A DNA stretch of 64,000 nt from Cephalopachus bancanus (GCA_027257055.1 JAPVLO010000007.1:5394001-5458000); one strand, 5' to 3'. Shown: positions 36,440-50,456, counted from the stretch's first letter. The notes: generated by a model not told the origin, from the sequence alone. Translations and numbers: made by a program.

Positions 36440-37560
36440 AGAATTGACATTTTTCAAAATATTGAATCTTCAGGTCTATTAACATAATATGCTTTTTCAC
36501 GTATTTGGGTCTTTTAATCCATCAATAAAATTTTATGACTATTCCACAAAAGTGTTGCAGAGCTCTTGTTAGATTTATTCCTCAGTACTTAGCATCTTGG
36601 TGCCTTTGTAATTAATATTTTAAATTTTCATTTTTGTCTGCTGCTGTATATTGAAGAAAATAAACTCTGTAGAGGTATATATTTTTAGGTATCTTAATAA
36701 ACTTTCTTATTAATTTTAATTACTAATCTGAGAATTTGCTAAAAATTATTAACAGTTTGCTTTCAAATGTTGCTTATATATTTTTATTTCTGCCTCTGTT
36801 AATTTCTTTTGTCATTACTAATTTCTATTTTATTAATTTCATTAATTTCTACTCTACATGTATTATTTCTTCCTTCTACTGAAGTTTGATCGTATTTTTC
36901 TTTTTGAGTTGGAGTCTCACTCGGTCGCCCAGACTGGAGTGCAATGGCCGCTTCCGGCCACCGCGCCTCGACCTGCTGGGCTCCGGCGATCCTTCCGCCT
37001 CAGCCTTCCAAGTAGCCGGAATTACAGACATGCGCTACCACGCCCGGCTGATTTTTTTTATTTATTGTAGAGATGAGGTCTCGCTGCCCAGGCGGGTCTC
37101 GAACCCGCGGGCTCAGGCAATCCACTCACCTCAGCCTCCCAAAGGCGTGGGATTACAGGCTGAGCCACCGAGCCCGGCTTGATCGTATTTTTAATCTTTT
37201 GATAATATAGAGATGTAGCTCATTGGTTTTCAAGCTTCCTTTTCCTCTAATGTAAGCATTTAAGGCTGTGAAATTTCCTCTAAATGTTGCTGTAGCTGCA
37301 TTCCACATGTTTTGGCATGCAGGGATCTTGTTTATTGTATAGTTCTAAATATTTTCTAACTTTCATCAAGATTTAATTTTTGACCCATATGTGAATTATA
37401 AGTATGCTTTCAAAATATACAAATATATGAAGACTTTTGTTATCTTTTAAAAATTATTGATTTCTATTTTAATTGTATTGAAGTTGTATAATCTGATCTG
37501 TACAATAACTGTCCTTTAAACTGTGTTGAGAATTCCTTATTACTGTGTATCAATTATTAT
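36440..37560 (-). mobile_element. Ancient LINE-1 ORF2 fragment split by an Alu
   Basis: AT-rich 'cttttaatccatcaataaaa', 'tagatttattcctcagtact' and 'tgctgtagctgcattccaca' correspond to reversed old L1 ORF2. A young Alu with exact duplication interrupts it at 36900-37178. Confidence 0.65.
36886..37192 (-). repeat. Young Alu with perfect 14-bp target-site duplication
   Basis: The Alu body at 36900-37178 is flanked by 'ttgatcgtattttt' at 36886-36899 and 37179-37192. Reversed orientation, near-consensus for the local young subfamily, with only a minimal T tract before 'gagttggagtctcac'. Confidence 0.97.
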
Positions 37561-37689
37561 GAATGTTATATGTTACCTTGAAAAGAATATGTGTGTTATG
37601 ATTACTGAAGGCTATGTGGGCCCATGGGGGCATGCCGTGATCTGAATGATACGCTTTTCTCTATGAACAGTGATGTGAAAAGTGTTGAG

Positions 37690-38730
37690 AAGCACTTTTA
37701 TAAACAAACCAAAAGAACAGCCTCAATGTGGGAGGAGGTATTTGCAACTCACATAACGGAAAGGCTAAGTTTCTAATATATATAAATTACTCTTGTAACA
37801 CATTTTTAAATAAAATAAATATAATTGAATAAAAAGTGGGCACCACAACTTGAAAAGACATTGCAAAAGAGGAATTCTGAACAGTCCATAAATGCATGGA
37901 GATTACTGTGCAATACAAATTAAAACAAAATGAAACACCTTTTAAATTCCATCAGACTAGAGAGAGTCTAACAACACCACGAAGCACTGGTTACTTCAAG
38001 TGCTGATGTGGGTGCGGAACAGCTGACATGTTGTTGAGGGCAGGGCAAACACACACCAACACTTAGAAAAGTAGGTGGTATTATTTAATACCTTTGGGAT
38101 ACACATGCCCCTGGCCCAGTGACCCTGCTCCTCAGTATTTAAGAAAAGTTCTCTCTACTCACAGTAGCAGGAGGCATGGACAAGCACATTCATGACAGCA
38201 TGGTGTGTAAGAGCAAAACAAACAACAAACAAAATATGAAAACCACCCAAATCCATTTATTTTGTGGAAAGCATGCAGATGCTTGCAAGATGGAACACTA
38301 TACAGCACTGAAATGGAGACGGAGAGCTTCAGGCAATTGAAGCAGACACAGCCCTGGAACATAATGCTGAATTTAATAAGCTGCAGATAAATAAATGTGG
38401 AATTTCCCAATTTACATAATGTTTGAAATGTGAAAAGCTAAACAAAACCCAGGAATGCTGAGAATATATTGGTTGGGGATACGCATATAGGAGTCAAACA
38501 GTGAAGAAATGCGAGGAAACAAGCAAGCACAGATTATTGGTGACATCTGAGAAGGCAGGGAAGGGGATGCTGGTGGACTGGAAGGTGGACAGGCTGGAGG
38601 ATGTCTGCAGTTTTCCCTGACCTGCTGTTGGGCCCCAGGGCACTCATTGTTTTGCAATTCTTTATTCCTTACACTTACATGACAAACAGTCTTTTTTATC
38701 TGTCAGTTTTTTTCCAAATCTGTTCTCCAC
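37690..38730 (+). mobile_element. Ancient LINE-1 ORF2 / 3' fragment
   Basis: 'ggaggaggtatttgcaactc', 'gtgggcaccacaacttgaaa', 'taaatgcatggagattactg' and 'caattgaagcagacacagcc' match plus-strand L1M. Opposite orientation to the L1 at 36440-37560. Confidence 0.65.
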
Positions 38731-38735
38731 TAACA

Positions 38736-39205
38736 CCCAGAATGTTCTTGCAAATAATGAAAGCCTGCTGTTCTCCAAATAGCATCCAGAATGTTCTTGC
38801 CAGAATGAAGATCTGATTAGGACACCCTCAGGTGAGGGTTCACTATAGGTGACAACTTGACTGGGCCACAGAGTGTCCAATTATTTGGTCAAACATTGTT
38901 TTGTGAGTTTCCGCAAGGGCATTTTTGAATCAGATTACTGTTTTCATTTGTAAAGTAGATTTCCCTCCAAATGTGGTGGGCCTCATCCAAACAGTTGAAG
39001 GCCCACAGAGAACAAAAAGACTGACTGCTCCCCAGTAAGAGAATAGAACTCCAGCAAACTGTCTTTAACTTTATCTGCACCATCAAATCTCCTGGCCGCT
39101 GGTCCACCCTGCAGAATTGGATTTGCCAGCCTACATGATGTGACGAACCAAGTCCTCTCAATAAACCTCTCTGTTTATACACATATCCTACTGGCTCTGT
39201 CTCTG
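38736..39205 (+). repeat. Duplicated repeat copy 2, longer
   Basis: The first 210 bases duplicate 35848-36060. It then continues 'gggcctcatccaaacagttg', 'aacaaaaagactgactgctc', 'caataaacctctctgtttat' and 'acacatatcctactggctct'. This is recognisable as a common old mammalian repeat ending in an AATAAA-type signal and cut by the following Alu. Family name not asserted. Confidence 0.7.
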
Positions 39206-39214
39206 TGGGAGTTA

Positions 39215-39533
39215 TGCAGTCTCTTTTATTTTTATTTTTATTTTTTTGAGTTGGAGTCTCACTCTGTCGCCCAGACTGGAGTGCAGTGGCCGCTCCCGGC
39301 CACCGCAGCCTCGACTTGCTGGGCTCCGGCGATCCTTTCGCCTCAGCCTTCCAAGTAGCCAGAATTACAGGCATGCGCTACCACGCCCGGCTGATTTTTT
39401 GGTTTATTGTTGAGATGAGGTCTCGCTGCCCAGGTGGGTCTCAAACCTGCGGGCTTAGGCAATCCACTTACTTCAGCCTCCCAAAGGCGTGGGATTACAG
39501 GTTCAGCCACCGAGCCCGGCTGCAGTCTCTTTT
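39215..39533 (-). repeat. Young Alu with perfect 13-bp target-site duplication
   Basis: 'tgcagtctctttt' at 39215-39227 and 39521-39533 brackets the reversed Alu at 39228-39520. Confidence 0.97.
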
Positions 39534-39758
39534 CATAAGTACTTCTTTTGGCAGCATCTGCCCTCTGGACAGATATTGCAGCAGTGTCATGTCACTTGAG
39601 TACCCAAATCCTGGTCTGCTTCAGGGGACACGGTCTATCTCATGTCCTGCTGGAACTAGTTCTTCTATTCTGCATTCCAGTTCTGCCAAGCAGCCCTTTT
39701 CCCAACACCGTGTGAATTTTTTTCCTGATTCTCTCTGCTTGAAATATATGTCCCTTGC
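39534..39758. other. Unique sequence, no gene seen
   Basis: Short unrecognised spacer between an Alu and the 16-bp array. Confidence 0.3.
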
Positions 39759-41682
39759 CCAGTAGTGGGGCATCTCAACAGTGGGACATCTCAGTAGTAG
39801 GACATCTCAGTAGTGGGGCATCTCAGTAGGGAGACATCTCAGCAGTGGGACATCTCAGTAGTGGGGCAATTCAGTAGTGGGGCATCTCAATAGTGGGGCA
39901 TCTCAGTAGGGGGACATTTCAGTAGTGGGACATCCCAGTAGTGGGGCATTGCAGTAGTTGGGCATCTCAGTAGGGGGACATCTCAGCAGGGGGACATCTT
40001 AGTAGCAAAAAATCTCAGTAGTGGAATATCTCAGTAGTGGGGCATCTCAGTAGGGGGACATTTCAGTAGTGGGACATCATAGTAGTGGAGAATCTCAGTA
40101 GTGGGACATCTCAATAGTGGGATATCTCAGTAGAGGGATATCTCAGTAGTGGGACATTTCAGTAGGGAACAGCTCAGTAGTGGAACATCTCAGTAGAGCG
40201 CATCGCAGTAGTGGGACTGCTCAATAAGGAACATCTCCCTCATGGGACATCTCAGCAGGGGGATAACTCAGGAGTGGGGCATCTCGGTAGGAGTCATATC
40301 AGTAGGGGGACATCTCAGTAGTGAGACATCTCAGTAGTGGGGCATCTCAGTAGAGGTCATCTTAGTAGAGGAACATCTCAGTAGTGGGACATCTCAGCAG
40401 TGGAATATCTCAGTAGGGGGATATCTCAATAGTGGGGCATCTCAGTAGAGGTCATCTCAGTAGGGGACATCTCATTAGGCAGACATCTTCATAGTGGGGC
40501 ATCTCAGTAGTGGGGCATCTCGGTAGGGATCATCTCAGTAGGGGAACATCTCAGTAGTGGGGCATCTCAGTAGTGGGGCATCTCCACAGTGGGACGATTC
40601 AGCAGTGGGACATCTCAGTAGGGGGACATCTTAACAATGGGACATCACGGCAGGGGGATATCTCAGCAGCTAGACATCTCAGTAGTGGGAAGTTTCAGTT
40701 CTGGGACATCTCAGGAGGGGGAGATCTCAGTATAGGAACACCTGAGTAGAGGGACATCTCAGTAGTAAGATATCTCAATAGGGGGACATCTCAGTAGTGG
40801 GACATCTTAGGAGGGGAACATCTCAATGGTGGGACAATTCAGCAGTGGGACATCTCAGCAGGGGAATATCTCAGCAGGGGACATCTCTGCAGGGGACATC
40901 TCAGTAGTGAGGACATCTTTGCAGGGGGACATCTCAGTAGTGGGACATCTCAGAAGTGGGACATCTCAATGGGGGCATCTCAGTAGTGGGGTATCTCAGC
41001 AGGGGGACAGCTCAGCAGGGGGTATCTCAGTAGTGGGCATCTCAGTAGTGGGACATCTCAGCAGGGGGACATTTCAGTAGTGGAACATCTCAGTGGTGGG
41101 GCATCTCAGCAGAGGGACATCATAGTAGAGAGACATCTCAGCAGGGGGACATCTCATTGGGGGACATCTCAGCAGGGGACTTCTTAGTAGTGAAACATCT
41201 CAGTAGTGGACTATCTCAATAAGGGGACATCACAGTAGTGAAACATCTTAGTAGTGGGACATCTTAGTAGTGGAACATCTCAATAGGGGACATCTCAGTG
41301 GTGGGCAGTTCAATAGGGGGCATCTCAATAGTGGGACATCTCAGCAGGGGGACATCTCCGTAGTGGGGTATCTCAGTAGTTGGACACCTCAGCAGTAGGG
41401 CATCACAGCAGGGGGACATCTCAGCAGGTGTACATATCAGTAGGGGGACATCTCAACAGTGGGGAATCTCAATATGGGTACAACTCAGCAGGGGTATATC
41501 TCATCAGGAGACATCTCAGCAGGAAGACATATCAGCATGGGGACATCTCATTAGGGGTACATCTCAGCAGGGGACATCTCATTAGGGTGACATCTCAATA
41601 GTGGGATATCTCATTAGGGAGACATCTCAGCAGGGGACATCTCAGCAGGGGGACATCTCAGCAGTGGGCATATCAGCAGTTG
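39759..41682. repeat. 16-bp minisatellite, about 120 copies (1.9 kb)
   Basis: Unit 'acatctcagtagtggg' with common variants (gcatctc, agcaggggg, agtaggggg). It is the largest tandem array in the window. Variants are interspersed rather than blocked. Short Gly/Ser/Gln/Ile frames (40826-41080, 41380-41601) are repeat artefacts. Confidence 0.97.
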
Positions 41683-42335
41683 GCTTTCTTAATGGATGAC
41701 AGCAGAAACCCCATGTGCCCTTGCTCTGTCACTGTCTTATTAGTTTGTAAACTTCTAGAACTTCACTACAACCTTGGGCAAAAAGGATGCACAAAGTTAA
41801 ACAGATTGAGATAAAGTTCCTCCCACCTTGGTGGGATGGAGCCTGGGGGTGAGGTTGAGTTTTAGAAAAATGAAGATAATTTTATTTATTAGATATGTGC
41901 ATCCGTTTGTTAAGTTGCACACCTGCCGTGCTCACTTTACTAAATACATGATTCCCAAAATAAGTGACATGAAAACAAATGTCATAACAGGTTGTATCAG
42001 TCAGGTATTGCTGCATAACAAAAAATGTTTCACATCTCAGTTGCATATAAAAGTAAGCATTCTCTTCCTATGTGTCTGTGCATGGAGTGGTTTTGCTCAT
42101 CGTGTCTGGGTTCTGCTTGGCAGTTTTAAACTGCTGTCTTAGGCTTAGAATTGGCACATTCTTCTTTCTATGCACATTCTATTGGTCAAAGAAAATAATG
42201 TAGCCAAATCCAAAGCCAATGACATGATGGTAAACTCCAAGTTTAGTAAGAGAAATTGAGATGCTATGTGTGTGGCAAGGGCATGGATTGGGAAAGGTAA
42301 ATAGGAAGACCCAGTAATCCACCATTCATGGAAGA
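41683..42335. other. Unique sequence, no gene seen
   Basis: No gene or repeat is recognised. Confidence 0.35.
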
Positions 42336-42773
42336 CCAGAGAGATAGGGAGGGAGAGGGAGGGAGAGAAGACAGAAGAGAGAGAGAGATAGAGAAAGGGA
42401 GAGAGAGATAAAGAGACACACAGAGAAGACAGGAGAAGGAGAAAAGGAGAGAGAAGAGAAAAGTAGAGGAAGGGAGGGAGGGAGAGAGAGAGGGAGAGAG
42501 AGAAGACAGAAAAGAGAGAGAGCAGGAGAGAGACAGAGAGAGAAGATGGGAGAGAGAGAAAGAGAGGGAGGGAAGATAGAAGAGAGAGGGAGAGAGAGAA
42601 GACATGAGAGAGAGAGAGGGAGGAAAGGAGAGAAAGAAGACAGAAGAGAGAGAGAAAGAAGAGGGGGGAGGGAGTAGGAAGGAAGGGAGAGAGAAGACAG
42701 AAGAGAGAGAAGGAGGGAGGGAGAAAGGGAAGAAGGGAGCAAGAAGACAGAAGAGCAGTAGAGAAAAGGGGGG

Positions 42774-42806
<33 letters not shown>
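42336..42806. repeat. Polypurine tract (GA-rich VNTR)
   Basis: About 470 bases of almost pure A/G on the plus strand with a recurrent 'gagaagacagaagagag' word, ending in (GA)n. Minus frames of 164-235 codons are Ser/Leu/Pro artefacts. Confidence 0.97.
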
Positions 42807-42807
<1 letters not shown>

Positions 42808-45755
42808 TGAATGCAGACATAGATCTGGGAAAGAGTCATGGAGAAGGAAAGACTAGAAGTGGACCCCAGGAAAGAACTGAATTTGGCCAGGACCAGCTTC
42901 CCATGTGAGAGAAGTGGTCCCAGCAAAGAAAGCTCTGTACTCACCAAGAGAAAGGCAATTTTGAGTGACAATGAGTTTGGTTGTAGTCATTGTTATTCTA
43001 GCAAAACATTGACTGAACTTGGGCTCTGTCGACCCAATTGCAATTTATGTTCTTCTTTCAGGACAAATAAAAATGACTGCTTGATCTTTAAGTGAATATA
43101 ATTTTCAAGAGCCCATAAGGTATTATTGGTTAAACAGAATAAAGGCATAGTAAATTTCCCAGCAGGAAACGGTGCAGTTATTCTTTTCTATGGAAAATAA
43201 ATACTAAATTCTAAGTGGTATTTTTGGATGCATCCATTGAGTAGCTAAATCAGCCAGTCCTCCCTCCACTGTGTCTCGGATGGGTGACAGACAACTGCTG
43301 AATTACTGCATGCAACGGGTAATTTTGCTGTTCACAGCCTCACCCTGCTCATTTAGCATTAGGAAATCTCAATACTTTTGTAAATGACTTAAAATATTTG
43401 ACATGTACGTCTCAGTCCGTTGAATACTGTGAAGGTTGTGGAAAGGAACCGTTTTTTAAAACTCAGCTTTTGAGGAAGACTGAACAGGATGCTCTAATAC
43501 AAGAAGAAAAGGTGTGTAAAATAAACAATGCAGAAAAAGTGTAGTGCCGGCTTCCCTGTACTACTGTAACCAATTTACCATTGCATACCTGGACATGTTT
43601 TTGGAGATTAATGAAATAACCAGAAGACAGCCATCATCTGACTTCCTCTTAGCAGATAAAACCTTTCCTCGTTGAGATACACAATGCTGTGATCCTGTTG
43701 GAAATCCAGTAGACCTCATCACAGATGCGGTCAGGATAATTACAGACATCACTGACCCTGCAAATCAGCTCTGTGCCAGACAAGGCAACACTTTTTGCCA
43801 GCAGTTCTAAGATTTGAGAAGCAAAGCAACATCTTGAGAACCAAGGTCAAGGGGAGTTACGGCTGGGTGCATTCAGGGCTTGGAGACTGAGATCCTAGAC
43901 ACGTCCTTGAAGAACTGCACAGGATGAGAAGTCTGTCTGAAGTACTGGTCCAAGTAAACAGAAGACCCAGTGTCACTGGTGAAATCCTACCATGCACCAA
44001 AATGACTGTGCCCCCAACCCTGGTTCCAACTCCATGTGGGCAAAGGTGATCAGCAGAAGAGGGCAAGAGTGATACAAATAGGTGATCTTAAAAGGCCTGG
44101 GTAACCTAACTTTGATTACATTAGATAAATTTTTTTTATCAGAATGACAGTAGACTCAGGGTCCTGTTTTTTTCATCGACCAGGAGGAAGAGAAGAGGTG
44201 TTCCCAAACTGTGTATTGGACCCTGGCCACTTGCTACTTCTGTCCTGATTCACACTAAAAATCCAACTCAATGTGGTTTAACAATAAATGGGATATATTG
44301 GCTCATACACTTGATAAATCTGAATGAAAAGCTGACATAATGATATTTTGTTTTGAAGGTTCTATGGTAACACTGAGGACCAATTTAATTTCCATCTCTG
44401 CTCTGCCTTACAGGGTTGGCTCCATCACAAAGCTGTCTCTCCTCATGAGCCCATGATGGCTGTGTCTCCTGGGGTGACTTTCGTCTCTGTCCCAGACTTC
44501 CTGGAACATCGTTAGATTCATTGAATGTAGTCTGGCTCAAATCTGACCCAGATCCTGTGGCTGGGGTGCTGGAGTTCTCAGATGGCTTCAGCTGATTCAT
44601 TGTTTCTCTGCTGGGGCCCCAGGTGGAGTCAGCTGCCTGACCACTACATGGATGCTTCTAGATACTCAGAGCAAGGTACACACCCACTACAATAAGCTAT
44701 AGACTTTGGATTTCACAGAAATGAGTATGTGAAATATATTGTAGAGGCTTGAAGTATTATTCCCAACATTTTATATCGTTAGGCGAGAACATGACAAACA
44801 CCAGGACCCAAATCAATAACAACTCACACCAGTAATGGCAACAAACATGCAGCTATAATCTCCTTTTCCCACAATTGCCTGAGTAAAAGTTTAACACCCC
44901 CATGTAGGAAGTACACACTCTCAGGATAAATTATAAATTGATAAATAAATAAGTAATAAATAAATACACAAAATATATCAATAGCAAGCTGGAATTTGCA
45001 TTTAAAAAATAATCCCTACGTTGTTTTATTCAGTTTGTGTCAGTTGAAACTCTGAATTGTACCCTACGTCTTTAAAATAAAAATTTTTAAAAAGAAAATT
45101 AATATTTTATTCAGTTTGTGTCTGTTGAAAATTAGTCTGATCAGGCCTTGTCATAGCTTGCTCATTTATCTGTGGTATTGCCTGTAAACTGGAGGGCCAA
45201 CCTTGGACCAGGTAACCCCATCTTGACAAGTTTACTTTGACAGTGATGCTGTCTATATCCTTGATGTTGAGTCACATGATCTGGCTGCTCCATCCAAGAC
45301 TATCATGGGTTCTCTGGTTTTTAAGACCTATGACCTGTAAGCTTTCCACAAAGGGAGACTTGTAGAGTGCACATAAATTTTAAACTCATGGGCCCTGACA
45401 TCAGCAGATAGAGTTCTAATTCCAGTGCCACAACCCAGCAGCTAACAGCATACTTCAACTCTGAGCTTAACCTCCCTCGATGTCACAGGGAGACCACAGA
45501 ACCCACACGAAGGAGACAGTATGAAGGTGACACGAGACAGCAGAACATGCGCATCCTCCTGAACGATTGCTAGTCATTGTTAGTTAGTATGCTTCATTAC
45601 TATGATTAAAGAATAGGTCTGTTTTACCAGTGGCCTCACAGTGCTCATCCAAAGATGCAGAGAAAAGCCCACCTATGGAAATAATGAATTTTGTGAGTTG
45701 TAGGATAGTACCCATTATCTGCTCTCCTGCTGATGTCAGTGAGGGACAGAGGGGC
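42807..45755. other. Mostly unique sequence, no gene seen
   Basis: 44250-44600 resembles the old repeat at 11036-11440 ('ataaatgggatatattggct', 'ggttggctccatcacaaagc'). The rest (for example 43090-43420) is AT-rich unique DNA. No coding gene is recognised. Confidence 0.4.
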
Positions 45756-46080
45756 CGCAGTGGACTGATGACAATGGCCCATTTCTCCCCCTGTACTTGT
45801 TTCCATGACCTTTTCAACATGATTGTGGGGTTCCTCTCACCAGTAGGTGGAGGCTGTTTCCCTTTCCCTTAAACCTAGGCTGGTCTGTGCCTTGCTCTGA
45901 CCAATGGAAATGACAACAGAAATAGAGTGACAACATGCCAGCTCCAAACTTGCTGGATGATGGGAGACCACGTGAAAGAGACCAGTCCAGGCGAGTTCAT
46001 CTCAGACCAGCCAACCCCCAGAAGCCACAGCAAACCCAGCTAGGACCAGTGTAGAACTCTCCGAAGCAACAAGACATTAG
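45756..46080 (+). mobile_element. MLT1-type MaLR LTR fragment
   Basis: 'cttttcaacatgattgtggg', 'aacctaggctggtctgtgcc', 'ttgctctgaccaatggaaat' and 'caacatgccagctccaaact' follow MLT1 order. The 3' end is poorly preserved. Confidence 0.65.
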
Positions 46081-46674
46081 AGGTACTCCAGAGGACATGG
46101 CAACTTGGATGGCGCTACCATGAGACACCAACACATCTCCAATCCCTCATCAACCTTTCCTAGATGACTTTGCAGACTTCACATTAATTTTTTCCATTTT
46201 CAGTATCATTATGAAACTGTGTTTTTCATCGAGTTGACTAGTTTCAATTACTTACAATTATCAATCTCTTGTTGATGGCTACGTTGTCACAGTATATTGG
46301 TTGGAGCCTCTTGGGTTAGCAGTTTTGTCCTTTTGATATGATTCCCAAATATTTTGGAAAGAATTCTTGTTCTCTGGCAATAAGGCATTCCAGAATCATC
46401 CCAACTTTCTTCTTCCCAGGACATTCAATCAATTTCTCTCTGAGGAGCTCTGGTACCTCTTATTGTAGACTAGCATTTAAGATAAAACCCGGGGGCTTGG
46501 AGGACATGCCAGGCTTTCCTGTGTGATCTCAATGGCTTCTTTACTGTTGGAAATGGAGAAGGTACTCAATATTCAAGACACGAATCCACAATTTAGCATC
46601 ACATTACCAGACTATTAAACAAACTGGATTCTAATGTTGAAAAAAACATTTTTTTGCATTCTTATTTGTTTACC
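46081..46674. other. Unique sequence, no gene seen
   Basis: No gene or repeat is recognised. Confidence 0.35.
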
Positions 46675-46960
46675 TAGGCTGGGTGTGGTGACTCACATCT
46701 GTAATCCCAGCATTTTTGGGAGGTGGAGGTGAGAAGATTGCCTGAGTCTAGGGGTTTGAGATCAGCATGGGCAACTTGGCAAGATCTCATCTCTACAGTT
46801 AATTTTTAAAAATATCCAGTTGTGGTGGTGCGTGCCTGTAGGTTCAGCTACTTGGAAGGCTGAGGCAGAAGGATTGCCTTAACCAGGGAGCTGAAGTTGT
46901 TGTTGCCATGTGCATGCCACTGCACTCAAACTGGGCAACAGAGTGAGAAGGAAAAAAAAG
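46675..46960 (+). repeat. Alu, intermediate age
   Basis: 'aggctgggtgtggtgactca' through 'gggcaacttggcaagatctc' to 'gcactcaaactgggcaacag' and an A-rich tail. Flanks share 'gtttacct', a probable short duplication. The 'aacttggcaagatctcatc' middle links AluJ wording to the local young subfamily. Confidence 0.92.
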
Positions 46961-47426
46961 AGTTTACCTGAATGTTCAACTGTAATTCTAATGCTGACAT
47001 GGGCCTGTGGTCCCTTGCTAACCTGGCCTGCACCTCTCCTACCCCAGCGTTCACCCTTGCCTCCTCTAAAAGGCACTAGTGCCAGGCTGGGAGCTGTGTT
47101 CTGGTCCGAGCAGCAGACATGACAGATGCAGGTGCTGGACTTTGCAGAGTTTATAATGTAGCAGACGACACACAGCCAAGCAGTTACGGTACAGTAGGAC
47201 AATGCTGTGTGAGGGGCATGTGACTGGACCACACTGGCTCTGAGCAGGAGCTGGAGGTCAGGAAACAGTCTGTCTCAGCTCTCAGGCACCTCTCCCTCCT
47301 GCCTGCTCCATCTCCTCTTTCTCTGCCTGCCTTGATATCATCCTAAGTCCCAACTCTGTCTGGCTGTTCAGCATCCTCTTAATCACACAGTTAGTCTTTC
47401 TTTTTTATCTTTTTTATCTTTTAATT
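46961..47426. other. Unique sequence, no gene seen
   Basis: No gene or repeat is recognised. Confidence 0.35.
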
Positions 47427-47707
47427 ATATTTTTGAATTGGAGTCTCACTCTGTCGCCCCGGCCAAAGTGCAGTGGCACAATAATGGCTTGCCACAGGCT
47501 CAAACTCCTGGACTCAGGCGATACTTCTTCCTCCGCCTCCCAAGTAGCTGGGACTACAGGAATGCACCACACCTGGCTAATATTTTTTGTAAAAATGAGG
47601 CCTCATTATGTTTCTCAGGTTGGTTTTGAACTCCTGAACTCAAGCGATCCTCCCACCGTGGCCTCCCAAAGCACTGGGATTACAGGAGTGAGCCACCGCA
47701 CCTAGCC
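47427..47707 (-). repeat. Alu
   Basis: Reversed dimer from 'gaattggagtctcactctgt' to 'gagtgagccaccgcacctag'. Confidence 0.93.
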
Positions 47708-48295
47708 TCATACAATTACTCTTTCTAGCGGCTGGTCCCATCCCTTGTAGTGGAAACAAGGGTTCAGTGCTATGTGGGTGGCCCTGATGGATTGAATGGG
47801 GGCAGGTTCTCTGTGACAGGACTGTGGCTGGGAGCTAGTGGCTTGTTACCTCCAAAATAATGCCCTCAGACTGATGGTCTGGAATCCAAAGGCACTCAGC
47901 AAGTTCCACAGTGCTTTCCCATCTGGCCTCCCTGGTATCCCCTTCCCACTCCATTCCCAAACCCCACTTTGACTTTAGGTCTCCTGATTGTGCTAAGACT
48001 AGTGTCCTTACTTCCCTGGGGTACGCTTTCCTTCAGACAGGAGGGACCGTTCTCCTGCAAGGACATTTCACGTCACCAGACCCAGAGGGAAGTTCCTGGC
48101 ATCATGAGGGATTGTGTGAGACAGTGGAATTTCTGTCCCTAGACATTTTCAAGAGGACAATAGGTACCATCTAGATATTTTGGGTTATGAATTAAATACA
48201 TGCATGAACATGAAATTATTTCCTTGAGGAGGATTCCATGTACCTGACTGGCCCATGATTCCAGAAAAATTTTTTTCTTTTTCTTATTTTATCTT

Positions 48296-48410
48296 ATTAT
48301 TAATTTTTTAGATATGAGGTCTTGCTATGTTGCCCAGACTGGTCTGATCCTCTCGCCTCAGTCTCCCAGAGTGCTGAAATTATAGACATGAACCACTGCA
48401 CCTGGCCTGT
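48296..48410 (-). repeat. Alu monomer fragment
   Basis: 'gatatgaggtcttgctatg', 'cctctcgcctcagtctccc' and 'gaaccactgcacctggcc'. Left arm only. Confidence 0.85.
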
Positions 48411-49799
48411 TTCCAGAGTTTCTAAAGGTGCCCTCTGGACATCTGAGACTGATCCCTGTCTCCTTGAAATGTAGATCTTATCAGTAAGTAGATTTGTGTC
48501 AAATTTTTAGGATGCTTTCAGTGAGATATTTCATTTCAAAATTATTTAGCTTTACAGCAGAAATTTCTTATGCTCTATATTAGGAATACAATAAAGCAAA
48601 AATAACTGCCTCCCCTCAGACTAGAGAATGCAGTTCCCCCAAAACGAAAAGAACCAAACCAGATATAACTGCAATAAAAGGAGGGGAAAAAGTCAAGCAA
48701 TAAATATGCCCATCAATAGATGGTGTTACAGAGACTGAATAACCACAGCTGCACAGATGAAAACACAAGACATTTGTCAGGAACAATTACCCTGCAAGCG
48801 ACTTGATTCTGGAGGATTTTCTCAAATAAGAGTCAATCAGAAATAAAACAGCTGTTTTAATAGGGGTTGTGTGGAGGAAGTTGCCATTTGGAATAATTTC
48901 TACTGCCTGGGAGAGGACCAGAGAGGAGCAGGACTCTGGGACCCATGTGCCCTGACCCCACGCAAAGAGGACCTCAGAGCTGCCACGCCAGAGCCATCCC
49001 CCCACATCCTTCTGATGAAACAACGGACTCAGGAAGATTCATTTTCTTAAAGGGCTATCACTCCAAGTTTAAACATTTAAAGTCTTTTTCTTGGATACCT
49101 GAGTTGAATTTTTTTTTTTCCAGAAACAGGGTCTCAGGGAGTTTGAACTGCTGGGCCATTTCGTTTTAATTTGGTAATGGAAAGTTAAATCCCACTGAAG
49201 GCATACAATTTTGATTGAAGGCAAAGGATTAATTTTATTTCGGCTTCATTCCAGAAGAGCCTGGAGGCTCGATGGAGACCTGGGAATCCAGGCACCGGAG
49301 GCTGCCATGGAAAGTCACAGAGGATGTATATCGAGCACCCACTGTATGCCAGGTCCTTTGCTGATCTCATGTTACCTTCCACCCTGGGAGGCTGCCATCC
49401 GAGCTGCAGGAATGTGGAGGCCAGGGCTCAGAAGGCTATGACATATGTTAAGGTTCAAAGCAAGTCACTGGTCTAGTTGGGGGATAGAGCAAGAAGGTGT
49501 TAACTCTAAGCTATGTGATGAACTTCCAGGTCTTCAGTCTGTGCAGGGCACCTCTTGACGTATGCAGAACTGGTGTTTGCTCACCCAGGACCGGTATCTC
49601 CAAGTTGTGTCTGCTGCTCTCTCTTTGCTAGTTAACTTGCTCAGCACATAGGATTCAGCCTAGATTTTTCTCTGGATAAAAACAGTCTGTACCAGATCTT
49701 GTGGAGAGCTGGATTTGCTTACCTCCTGGTGCGTGGGGCTCTGAACAGCTTGCCAATCTCTTTACTTCATGCAGTCTTGTTTCCTTGAGCACACATACT
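48411..49799. other. Unique sequence, no gene seen
   Basis: No repeat or gene is recognised. Frames up to about 78 codons overlap on both strands. Confidence 0.4.

Positions 49800-50456
<657 letters not shown>

Noticed and set aside
40826..41601. Gly/Ser/Gln/Ile-rich frames
   Set aside because: Translation of the 16-bp array.
42264..42971. 235-codon minus-strand frame
   Set aside because: Ser/Leu/Pro output of the GA-rich tract, with unrelated ends.
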